Assembly (NCBI RefSeq): GCF_022201045.2
Contig: NC_068556.1
Location: forward strand, 5,186,001-5,250,000
Direction: 5' to 3'
DNA: 64,000 nucleotides
From: Citrus sinensis
Lineage: Eukaryota; Streptophyta; Magnoliopsida; Sapindales; Rutaceae
The notes beneath the pieces are model-generated. The model was not told where the DNA came from and made no database searches. It saw only the letters and a list, made by a program, of their open reading frames with translations. Within the stretch, counting starts at the first letter, position 1. Each line of letters starts with the position of its first letter. The translations under genes were made by a program, and so were the position numbers. Positions 23,655 through 34,241 of this stretch are shown in pieces.

Positions 23655-24111
23655 CTTTTGCTGGAGTTTTGTGGCTCTTTTTTTGTGCAGAATTTAGCCG
23701 TCCTGTAATGATACGGCTGTGCGCACATGTAAATATCTTTATAGGAGTAAAAGATCAGCTCCTAATTTGAATTGTTAGTATGATCAATTCTTCTTAATAT
23801 CATGTTGTATTTGTTTGTCCATGTTAGTTTAAATCTTTGTCACGTAGATGATTTACTAATTGTTAATATCAATTTGATTGTGTTTAAAAGACTTTGTGCA
23901 TGCAGGAATTACCTTGCTTAATTGTGCTTCAAAGCCATGTTATAAACATTTGAAAGTCGCATTAACAATTTGAGTGCCTGCCTCAAGAGATAAAAAGTTC
24001 AGTCTATACCGTGGCTGGGAGGCGAGATGGGTCATGAAGCTAGCACTCTTAACACTAGATCATTTGTCAAGGAAACACTTTCTTAGCACTTTTAACACTA
24101 GATTAGCACAT

Positions 24112-24366
24112 AACCACTCGGTATTTGGCTGAGTGGCTCTCGCTCTTTCCAACCTGTGGCTCACTCTTTCCTGGTTCCTGCTGGAAGGCGGGGAAGGTTC
24201 GAGTAAGTAGGTTTCAAGTAAGAGAGTGGCAACACGCGGGATGCGATCCTTAATAGTCCACTGTTGGCGGAAGCCAATGTCCCGGGATCTTGGGGACCCT
24301 CATAATTATGAAGGTAGTGATTTCACGAAGGCATTGTGGGCTTAATTCCTTCCTCAATTAAAAAAT
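24112..24366 (+). mobile_element. tRNA-derived SINE candidate
   Basis: A box A-like element TGGCTGAGTGG (24126-24136) and a box B-like element GGTTCGAGTA (24196-24205) are followed by a GC-richer body and an A/T-rich end (CCTTCCTCAATTAAAAAA). The A-B spacing of about 60 bases is longer than in a tRNA. No target duplication was established. Confidence 0.4.
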
Positions 24367-25639
24367 TTAGAATTAGTCTCAATAATTATCTGACTGTAAA
24401 TATCAGTTGTAGACTTGTAGTATTATATAATATGAGTTGTAATTTGAGTAATATTCTCATGTAATTAAAAAAATTAAATTAGCACATGATTTGAACAAGA
24501 ATATGTGTACACGGCATTAGCACATGGTTTGAATGAGAAAATGTATACACGGCTGGGTGGTCGTCAAGTTCAAAGTTAAAGGGTTAATCTAAAATGAATT
24601 ATTAAGGAAAATAAAGGCAACAGAGAGTGGTGGACGTTTATTTATTTATTCATTTATTATTATTATTATTATTATTTTTAAAGGACCTGAGAAGGATTAG
24701 GGTGTAAAGCGATCCGGCAAACGCTTTCGGTGCCCTCCGTAATTTTTATTTGTTTATTTTTTAAATTCTTTGGCCATCAATTCTCAGTTCCTTAATTGAT
24801 GGGGGGCAAATCCCCGCAGAGACGAGATTAATGGTATACAACCATATATTGTGTTTAGGAAACCTTGCATGTCTTGATATCATTGCTATTAATTTCTCAT
24901 TACTTCAGTAGATCCATTTGACAAAAGTTTTATTTGTTGCAAATATACAGTTCCATTTTTAAAAATATTTTAATATTTTTAGAGCTTGAATATAAAATTA
25001 AAAAAAAAAACCAAACAAGTGTCACTTAAAAGGATTGTAATTATCATAAACAAAAGGGTGTGCCCAAATTACAACACAACCCAATAGTGGTATACAATAA
25101 CTTAAAAGAGGGTTTGATAATCAAGTTACATTTAGTTATTTTAAATACAAATCTTAGGTAACCACTTGGCTTTTAGTTAGAACCACTCCTTCACAACTGT
25201 GAGGGTAGTGGTTGAAACTCCTACAAAAGAAAATACTGTAGAGATTTAATTTTCTTACTCAAATTTTAAGTGAAAACAGTCTTTTCTCTTTAAATTAACG
25301 TCCCTCACATGTAATTAAAATAAAAAAAAATACAAATATCAAGTTGGTGTTAGTTACGTATGTAGCTTAGTAGGATCCTATACATAATCAAAGATATAGG
25401 TCTTATTCTTACAAAAGCATTTTTTATTTGGCTGCCAGTTATTATGTCAAATTTGGGGTAAATGCATTAAATTCTATTTGTGGAACATACTTATCGCACC
25501 GTTTGTGCGTGTGCAATCAATCAAATCTAATATCACAATGTTGGAATCCAAAGTTTGTATCTGAATTGATGAAATAATAAATTACATTTATCATTTTATC
25601 ATTTTAATGGAAAATGATAAAACTTAATAATTAATTATC

Positions 25640-25835
25640 TCCCTGTTGAGCTTGTAGTTGAATGGTGGGTGGGCACCAATTCGAGTCCCCATGAGAGGTC
25701 TATCCCCATTCCATAAAAATGTATGATATGGGGTAGATTTCTCCCTAAATGTTATTAGGGGGAGTAACTTTCCAACTATCCTTATATTCCAATTTTGTGA
25801 ATCTATCAATCTGTCATTAATGAAATAAATTTTTT
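25640..25835 (+). mobile_element. SINE-like repeat
   Basis: GAGCTTGTAGTTGAATGG is followed about 20 bases later by ATTCGAGTCCCC, a box A/box B-like pair. The body is non-coding and ends in ATGAAATAAATTTTTTTT. This is the usual layout of a plant SINE; the family is unknown. Confidence 0.35.
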
Positions 25836-25974
25836 TTGATATTACTTAAATTTAATTAGTAGCACATTTATAATAAAAACTAATTACTGACATAATTTAT
25901 TAAATAACCAAATTGAAGCGGTGCTTAATCGTTCCAATAGAAGTGGATAAACGGTAAAATATTCTTTTTTTTTT

Positions 25975-26150
25975 TGTTTTGACCATGAGGTATTCTGGGG
26001 AGAACCCCAACTGTGGGAGGCACCTTTAAGCTCATACCACTCGAACCGAGAGGCACAAGTTCTTCCAACAAAAGCGACTTCCCTGCGACTCGAACTGGAG
26101 AACAAATTCAATCAAGCCACTTAAGGAGACTTCATTGCCAGTGGAGCCAA
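25975..26150 (-). mobile_element. SINE-like repeat (minus strand)
   Basis: Read on the minus strand, the segment shows GGCTTGATTGAA and then CCAGTTCGAGTCGC, a box B-like word, with a moderately GC-rich body (GTGCCTCTCGGTTCGAGTGG). It ends near a poly-A stretch, the complement of the T run at about 25965. Boundaries are approximate. Confidence 0.3.
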
Positions 26151-26420
26151 CACTTTATTATTCTTATTTAGGAGCAAAGCCACAATTGTCTACAAAGTGA
26201 ACGGCAAATATGTCCAAATAAAGAAAAAGAAAAAACAAAATAAATCAGAAAACGCCAAGAATCAGATAGTCCAATTTTAAATCTTTTTCGATTTAGGACA
26301 TGAAATGATGAACAGAAGAAGAAGCACTCACTTTTTCATTATGTCCTTTTTACCCTCTCATGATATTTAACATAAGAATTTAGAATAATAATAACTAAAA
26401 GTAGAAGGATAAAGAACTAA

Positions 26421-26442
26421 AAACCCTAACCCTAAACCCTAA
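26421..26442. repeat. Short plant telomere-like (CCCTAA) run
   Basis: AAACCCTAACCCTAAACCCT plus AA gives about three telomere-type units just downstream of the HHO stop codon. Plant telo-box motifs of this size occur widely near genes and do not imply a chromosome end. Confidence 0.8.
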
Positions 26443-26454
26443 TCCGAGAAGTCA

Positions 26455-28634
26455 TTAGAACTTGAGAGTAATCTCACTTCCGTTACTCTCTTCGCCATCT
26501 TCTCTCAGAGCAGCCAATCCTTTTCTCTCTGCAACACCATTATCACCACTCTCACCTTTCCAGCTGCTGCTTTCTGACTTGCCATCTTCTATGCTCTCTG
26601 ACCGATCTCCAATGCCCCTGATGTCCGATTCCGGTGAGCTGTGGCCCTGTGACGTGGCCTTGTACATGTGGATTTGGTTATGGAGGTGCAACTGGTGGTG
26701 GGCTGGCGACAGGGGTGGTAATGGTGGTGGTGGTTGTGGTGCTGCCGGCGCTGCTGTAGTGTAAAAGTCTTGTGGCACTGGGGATGCAGCACAGAAGTGG
26801 GAGGGTGGGTGTGGAGATGGGTGATGATAGAGAGCAGGGGTCCCACTGTGGGCTGCAGCTGCTGCGGTGGTGTACTCTGAGGGGACCCAGATGCCACCCA
26901 AGACCACCAGCTGCGGAGCCGGAGCTCCGGCTTGTTGTGGACTCGGACTTGGTCGCCTTGTGTGAAGCCTGTATTTCTGCGTGCACCCAAAAAAGAGAGG
27001 AAAAAAAAAAAACATGAGACTTTTACCAATATTTGACTGAACATGTAGTATCTGGGTACTTTGGTACTTGGTACGTTGTCAGTTTTTAGAAACAGGAAAA
27101 AATCAGTTTCATGTCTCAGTAGAGAGAATAGAAAGTGAGAGTTAGTTAGTTACCTGCAAATGACTTTTAACTTCATCATTGGTCAAACCGTCAACCTTCA
27201 TCAGTTCTCTGATTTGTTTTGGTGTGGCCACTGTATCCATGCATGGCCCCATAAAATCAGCCCATATTTGACAGATAATCATTATGACAATCATAGTTTG
27301 ACTATCATTATCATGATGAAGAACTTGATAACAGGAAACTAACTGCCAAAAATTAAAAAAAATTAAAAAAGTTCGTTGTGTTATTATTATTACCTTGAGA
27401 ACCACCAAGCATCTGAAGAGCACTGACAAATCGGCGGTGCAAGTCCGGTGACCAACACCTTCTTGCTTTCCTGTGAGTATTATTATTATTGTTGTTGTTG
27501 TTGTTGTTTGTAGGGTTGTTGGAATTTGTTTGCCCTTCCGTTGAATTACCAGCAACACCTTTCACTTGTTCATGAAGCACAGCTCCCCCATTGCAATTGC
27601 TAATCTTATTATTATTATTATGATTGCCAAGATTCTCTCTCCTTCCATTTTCATTTTCAGAGCACCTGTTATCTTGGTGATCCATTTCTTTATCAGGAGA
27701 GGCAAGAGCCAGATCTGGGAGAGCCCGTAAAGTTGGACTTGGACAGGAGTTCCGTTCTTTTGAGAATGGGACAAAAGCTCCTCCATTTCTCTGTTTGGTA
27801 TCCAAGGCCAGCTTGGGACTAATCACATTGAACCCTACAATATCAGTAGTAGTTTCCTTAGGGGATGCTGCTATTGTGTTTTGTGATTTTGTTTCATTGT
27901 TGCCTGTTTGGCTCCACAGTTGAGCAGTGGTCATCCAGTTTGCCTTGTCAGAGATATTTTGAGACTTGGTTTCTGAGATTTCAGAGCTTGAATTTTTCAG
28001 AGGCATGAATTCTTCAAGAACTGGCCTTGGCCCTTGATTTGTTGCTCTGTAGGCTTGTAGTTGCTGCCTTGAAACCTCCACAGCTGAGGAATTAAAAAAT
28101 GGAATATGGTCATTAGTGTGTAAGGTTTTCTTTTGGAAGTTATTTTCATGCTCGTAGCTTTAGTTCTTTTGAATTTAAAGAGACGCGACTAACAGAAAGC
28201 AATCACTCTCTTCTATAAAAATGGGAGAGAGAAAAAAAAAAGGAGGATAAAATTAAAGAAAAAGATTAGAGGCTAAACGCCATAGAATAGATAAAAAATC
28301 CACCAATAGGGTAAAAACAATTTCTTTATATTATCCAAGATTCCGGCTTGAATAATTCATCAAAAGAAATGATTATTGATATAATGAGAAATTTATTTTT
28401 TAATTTTAAGAACAACTGAAAAATACAAAAAACAATACCATTGGTAAGAAGTTGCATGCAAAGGGGCAGCTCGCGCTTCAGACCATCGATCTTGAACCGT
28501 TCTTCCTCAAGACGAGCAAGGACCTCTTCAAGCTTTTGTGTCTCATGATCAGCAGCCTGGTCACCGAAAGCTTTTAAGAGCATAGAATAGCTATGCGGTT
28601 TGCAATCTAAACTGAGTTCTGAATGGGATGCCAT
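26455..28634 (-). CDS. HHO/NIGT1-type GARP (MYB-like) transcription factor
   Basis: Minus-strand gene with four exons joined in frame: 28439-28634, 27394-28083, 27154-27230, 26455-26976, for about 494 residues. All introns are GT-AG. The N-terminus [20 protein letters not shown] and the following helix ([20 protein letters not shown]) plus [15 protein letters not shown] are the conserved N-terminal block of HRS1-homologue (HHO) proteins. Residues 271-329 are the GARP single-MYB DNA-binding domain ([49 protein letters not shown]), split by two introns at positions usual for this family. An asparagine run precedes it and a Pro/His-rich tail follows. Family members are nuclear repressors in nitrate/phosphate signalling (HHO1-3) or flowering and organ development (HHO4/EFM, HHO5, HHO6). 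The [11 protein letters not shown] block and long tail suggest the HHO5/HHO6/EFM side, without certainty. Confidence 0.92.
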
Positions 28635-29680
28635 GGCTAGTTATAATCTAGATATAATAATGAATAGCAACAAAACAGAACTCTCTCTTTCTCAACAAGA
28701 ACTGTTGTCTTTAATGCTCATGCCCAGAACAAGAATACGGTATGTGGGAACAAACAAGAGCAAAAGAGTTTGTGTGGCCTCTCTATAGCTTTCTAGGTTT
28801 GATGAGTAATTCAGAGAGAGAGAGAGAGAAAGGGAGAAGATGTTGGTTTGTGAACACAAGGAGGATCGAGGGGAGGATCATCTTCTTTTTAGGGGTGAGT
28901 TCGAGAGAATAAAGTGGAGGGGATGAAAAGAAAAAGATGGGCGGGATAAAGAGGGATGGTAACTTCTTGCAAAGAACAAAGCCAGAAAAAATAAAGCTAT
29001 AAATTAGAGAGTAGTGAAAGAAAGAAGGGAATCAAGGCTTCTGACACTTGAAAGGGTCATGTGCTTAAGGTCTGGTTTTAGTATAATCTTTGTACGAATT
29101 CAAATTACTAAAACAAAAGATGATTCTTCTCCTTACTGTTCTTTTTTTTTTTTTTTTTTTTTTGCCCCTTCTCTTCCCTTCTTCTATCCTTTTCCCTTTT
29201 GATAATTTATATGAGCCCTATCTTAAGCTAGCCCTATTCGATGCTCCTCCCACTTTTAAATTGAAACTATCTTAACAGTGTGTCGACTTTCATATAAAGT
29301 TTAATGGGTATCTAGCAAAATTTATAATGGATTGAGATTTATGTATGCATCTTACTATTGTGATCAATTAGAGAAGATAAAATGATGGTAAATAATTCGT
29401 CAGGTGTTTTTGTTACAATTGTGTGAGAAACGGTGGCAGGACAGATAAGGAGGTAAAAATGATTTGACTGACTCTATGGTTTGGATCAACTAATCATTCA
29501 AATTTAACGAACAAATTATGGTAGATGTTGGACACGTGTACGGCAAGTAGTACTTGATATAGATGGTGTCCTAACCGAAGTATTCGATGTAGTTTTATAA
29601 TAAGAATTAATGATTCTGCTATGATTAATTAATAGAAAAAAAAAAGTGTGGAAAGCAGGAAAGGAGCATATACGAGGCAA

Positions 29681-29714
<34 letters not shown>

Positions 29715-31716
29715 TTGCCACTATATTGGAGAGAGAGAAAGGACATATTCAGATGGGTGCTTAGTATCAATCCGCAATGCATGCAAACTTTAATTCTTTT
29801 AGGGTTTCAAAAGTTGCATAATTGTTCTAAATTTGAGTGCATTCAGAGAGAGAAAAAAAAGAAGACGAGAATATCTAATCTACAGAAAAACATTCACCAT
29901 AAAGAATATAATATTTACCTCTAAGGAAGGAATATCTTAGTTCCAATTCTACGACTCAAAATTAAGGGAACACAACCTTCAAAGCTTAAAGCTAAAATAC
30001 ATCCCAAAAAGAACAATAAAGGAGCCTAAGCGCCGGGAATCTTCTTCTGCTACCAACTTTAATGAAGTGGGAAGGAAGGTAAGCAGATTCTCTCTTAATA
30101 TACAATCGTTTTTTTTGTGGGCTTTTATCAACTTTTTTAACACTTCGGATGCGTTTCAAAATTCATAACCATGTTTAATTTTAATTAATATTTGTGAGTT
30201 TGGCCTATGGGGCACCGTATATGAAGATCGATGTCCATGAAATGTGTGTCGGTGAACGTTCATGTTACCTTAATACTCATAATTAATAGCTTAATTCTCT
30301 GTGTCAAAAAAAAAAAAACATAAAATTGTAAGATCCATGTTCATGTCTTTTGGAAGAAGCATCATGATTGAAGCTAAACATGACTTCATTGGAGATTTTG
30401 ATCAAGTTCCCCAGAGTTATATATACAATGTCTATATGATATCTACAAGTCAGAAATTTATTAACACCTCTTGAATCAGCTTGTGGCCTAAAATCTCCTA
30501 CGGCAGCAGCAATCGCACACTTATAAGTAGTGGAAAATCATTCTTATAAATGCAAGATTAGCAACCCACTAGATAGAACTCTACGATAACCTTCTTTTTA
30601 TTGTCAGTTATGTGATGAAACAATTATTGACGGCAGATATTTCAAAGAAAATAACACTTAATAATACATATCAGTGAGTTGTGCTATTTCCCACACGAAG
30701 TAATTTACCTTTACAATCTCTTAATCGTAATCTGGATGTATGAAGAAGAATCTTTGCCAGCTCATCTTGAAATAATAGATATCCGACACTACAATATTAT
30801 ACATAGGATACCCGAACGAAAAGGAAGTCAATTTTACTGCATGGGCAGAGCAGGGCTGATTTGAGCCAAAAAAATATGAACCTGCACACCCATCACTGCA
30901 GCCATTGATGCATGCCAAAACAGTGAGCAAATACAACTTTTTCATGAAAGTTAAAGCTAAGTTTCGGAAACTGCATCGAATTCCCTTATCTATGTAGCTG
31001 TGAGTGACACAGACACAGAGAGAGAGAGGTTGCAAATTTGCAACAAGGATGGTTGGTCACTTTCTATAATCAGTCTTCTCGTACAAGACTCCAACCCTTG
31101 CCTTTTCTTCAGATTCTCTCCCTCATAAAACAAACTACAAAGCAAAAGTAAAAAAATGTAATAAACATGAAAGTTAAGAGATTCTCCTCGTGACATGTGT
31201 CCTTTATATTCTTCTATATCTTCCTTCTGAATATCCCTTTTGTCTGGTGCATGTAATTATATTTATTATTTATACATCAAGGAATATTCCTCCCCTCTCT
31301 CTTTTTTTTTCCTCTCTCATTTATTTTAAGATTAAAATTGTTAAAAATCGACACCGAGGCGTGCTCTCAAATTCAAAACCCTACAAAGAGCCCCTTTTTT
31401 TCCTCTTTAGAAAATGGATAAAATAAATAGCTCAAGTTAATTGGTGGGGTTGTGCTACCGTGAGCCATGAAAATTCTTACCCTTAATCTACGCCAACCAA
31501 TTAGATTATTTCATCAACTTAATTGGAAAAGCTAGCTAGGGGTATCTTGCTTGATGGTCATCCATGGCGCATGGTCTACACTTTACATGCTGAATTTGTA
31601 TATTCTCTAAATTAAGTAAACTTGGATTTTTCTTCCTTCTAATGTCATATTTACAAACCCACACAAGTGATGCATCACTCTCGGTATGACGCAGCTTGAA
31701 TATATATTTAAACTTA
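28635..31716. other. HHO promoter side and intergenic region
   Basis: The HHO 5' leader contains a (GA)n run (28812-28829), which is the CT-type leader on the gene's strand. Beyond it are a T homopolymer (about 29139-29163), an (ATT)n run (29683-29714) and AT-rich spacer. No gene is supported. Confidence 0.4.
29683..29714. repeat. (TTA)n microsatellite
   Basis: About eleven consecutive TTA triplets. Confidence 0.9.
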
Positions 31717-32600
31717 GGGATATTATTATTTTACCACCAAAGTTATTCTAACATATCATGTCAATACCACGATTTGGCGAAAAAAGCATTTTACCACCAA
31801 ATGCTTGCGCCATTATCAATTTACCACCATTCTGTTAGAAAAACATTAATGTTTAACAAAAAAAATTGAGTTAAAAGTCAATTTTACCCCCAAGAGAATA
31901 AAATATAATTTTACCCTTTGAAAAAAAAGAAACAATGAACAAAAATAAGATTTGGAAAACAACTAAAAATTGTAATTAATAAAAAATAATGAATAATATG
32001 TAGAATTACGATAAACGGCAAAGAACAATTAATAAAAATTCATGTTTCAAAATTAATATTATAACCTATGAAATTCAAGTATTAATCACAACTAAAAATA
32101 ATAACAATAACAATTAATAAGATTTGGAAAACAACTGAAATTTCTAATTAATAAAAATAATGAAGAATATGCAAAATTATGACAAACAACAAAAATAATA
32201 ATAATAAATTCTGCTTCAAAATTAATATTATAATCTATGAAATTCAAGTATTAATCACAACTAAAAACAATAACAATTTAATAAAAGAAAAAAATTAATG
32301 AGAGAGAGGGGCTAATTTTAGGGTTATCAATTTCCTAATTCTCTAATCATTTCCCTTGATTTTTTTTACTTTGTTTTATTGTTTATTTTACACTTGCAAT
32401 CGAGTGTTTTGACTTCAATAGAAAATGTCTTTGATGCTCTTATGAAATCAGCAAAAATCAGCAAAAGTTTTAACTTTTTTAACGGAATGGTGGTAAATTG
32501 ATAACGGCGCAAGCGTTTGATGGTAAAATGCTATTTTCGCCAAATCATGGTGCTAACATTATATGTCAGAATAACTTTGGTGGTAAAATGATAATATTCC
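31717..32600. mobile_element. Mutator-type TIR element, non-autonomous
   Basis: Inverted arms of about 120-130 bases carry the paired phrases TTTTACCACCAAAGTTATTC, GATTTGGCGAAAA and ATGCTTGCGCCATTATCAAT on the left, with their inverses on the right. Bases 31708-31716 read TTAAACTTA and 32601-32609 read TTGAACTTA, a 9-bp target duplication with one mismatch. The interior is AT-rich with a 172-bp tandem duplication and no coding capacity. Confidence 0.82.
31947..32281. repeat. 172-bp two-copy tandem duplication
   Basis: AAGATTTGGAAAACAACT recurs at 31947 and 32119, and both copies continue through AAATTCAAGTATTAATCACA. The copies are slightly diverged and lie within the MULE-type element. Confidence 0.85.
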
Positions 32601-32758
32601 TTGAACTTATTATAAATGCCAGATTTACTTTTGGATAAGTAGGGGGAAAAAAAAACACTTTTCAACACTAATGCACACGAGCGAACTCATTCCACTTGTG
32701 TAGAAAAGATGGTGGTTTAATTGAATTGGATCAAATTCCAATATACAAATTGAACATT

Positions 32759-34232
32759 GGGTAATTTATCGTCAGCCCCCAATTGTTTCGACATTTAGCA
32801 CCTGGCACCCACATCTTTTGACCATGTGCACCGCGCCCCCATTTCCGTCAAAAAATCAGTTAATTCTAACAGTTTAGGCTGCTATTAACCTAAAAGACCA
32901 TACTGCCCCTGTTTTGAATTGAATTGATATATAAGTACTAAAATACCCCCTACAACTTAAAAATTAACGTCAAGAATAAAGATTTATTATAAAAATATTT
33001 ATTTTTATAATAAATAAATAAATATTGTTAATTTGCCTCCTGCAGAAAAGGGGGTTCATACCCTTGCTGGAAAATCAAAAAGTGAGTCCAAAGACAAAGA
33101 GAGGAAGCATAAAAACGCACAAAGACAAAGATAAGGAGAATGATAGAGAGCATAAGAAGCACGAGCACCGTCATAAGGATCGAAGTAAGGATAAAGACAA
33201 AGACAAGGATAAGAAGAAGGATAAAAGCGGGCATTATGATTCAAGTGCTGATTTGTCAAAGAAACACCACGAAAAGGTTGGGAAACTACTTGGATTCAGA
33301 TCTTACTAATTACAATATTAAACAAAGGGGAAATATAGAAAAAGTTGGGGCTTTCAATTATCCTTGTTATGGTACCATTTCCATCAGAGACATGGATGAG
33401 CAGATTGTCAACAAGTCAATTTCAAAACAATATTTATTTTTATATTTTTTTACAATTAAATTGAAACGATTTTTTTTTTAATTTCATTATCATAACAAAA
33501 TTGTAGAATCGAGAAACTTCAAAATGAGAAACAGAGCATGATTCCAAAAGGAAAGAAGAAAATCAAACACACAATCATCATCAGATTACAGAAAAATTTC
33601 AATAATAAAGAAACCTAATCTAATTATACAAAACACTTGTTGTGAATTTCATTGTAAAAGTCTATTACAAAAGACCCAAACTAAGAAAATTTAACAAAAA
33701 GGAATCCAAAAATAAAAAATCCTAAATCTAAAGATTTCAAACCCTAAATCAAATTATAGAGGCAGCGGAGACGGCGACGGCTTCAAGTGGTGGCGTCGGC
33801 AGTTTCATGCAGTAGTGGAGGCAATAGTTTCTAGCGGTGACAGATCACGCAGCGCGCCATTTTGTTGTTGTCGATTCAAGTCGGTGGCTGATCACTCTGA
33901 CAGGCGGCAGTAGTAAAAGACAAGAAGAAGAAAAAAGAAGAAGAAGAAAAAGGAAGAAGAAGAAGAACGAAATAAAGACGAGAAGAAGAAGAACGAAATA
34001 AAGACGAGAAGAAGAAGAGGAAGGGAATTAAAAAAGAAAAGAAAAACAAAACATAGAAAATAAAAAGCAACGAAGGATAAAAGAGTTCGTTCTTACAAAA
34101 TTATCATTTTTCCCTTTTTTCTGTTAAGTTAACCGTAGATTAACCGAAATGGGGGGGTGATGCACATGGTTGAATGATGTGGGTGCGCGGTGCTAAATGT
34201 CGAAACAATTGGGGGCTGACAATAAATTACCC
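32759..34232 (+). mobile_element. Pack-MULE with MED19-like exon
   Basis: Inverted arms of about 120 bases run from GGGTAATTTATCGTCAGCCC on the left to its diverged inverse ending AATAAATTACCC on the right. The left flank 32750-32758 is TTGAACATT and the right flank 34233-34241 is TTGGACATT, a 9-bp target duplication with one mismatch. No transposase is present. The interior holds a host-exon fragment (33045-33279) preceded by an intact-looking splice acceptor, and an unidentified GC-richer patch at about 33760-33860. This again fits a gene-capturing Mutator element. Confidence 0.82.
33045..33279 (+). pseudogene. Captured MED19-like exon fragment, frameshifted
   Basis: The sequence follows TTGCCTCCTGCAG, a good intron 3' end. 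It encodes the very basic KDKDKENDREHKKHEHRHK, RSKDKDKDKDKKKDKSGH and DLSKKHHEK, the lysine/histidine-rich C-terminal tail of plant Mediator subunit 19 (MED19/LCMR1-like). The first part (LAGKSKSESKDKERKHK) is in a different frame, so one base has been gained near 33110. The copy is thus a broken fragment with neither the N-terminal Mediator-binding region nor the end of the protein. Other Lys-rich proteins could give similar strings, but the order of motifs argues for MED19. Confidence 0.65.
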
Positions 34233-34241
34233 TTGGACATT

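Larger units (their letters stand above)
23655..26454. other. Intergenic region with SINE-like repeats
   Basis: No protein gene was recognised. The region holds the RRM gene 3' flank, three tRNA-derived SINE candidates (about 24112-24366, 25640-25835 and 25975-26150), an (ATT)n run near 24655-24675, and AT-rich filler. Confidence 0.4.

Noticed and set aside
26421..26442. Telomere or interstitial telomeric tract
   Set aside because: Only about three units; common telo-box-sized motif near a gene end.
26462..26764. 100-codon plus-strand frame
   Set aside because: Antisense shadow of the fourth HHO exon, which has strong protein-family support.
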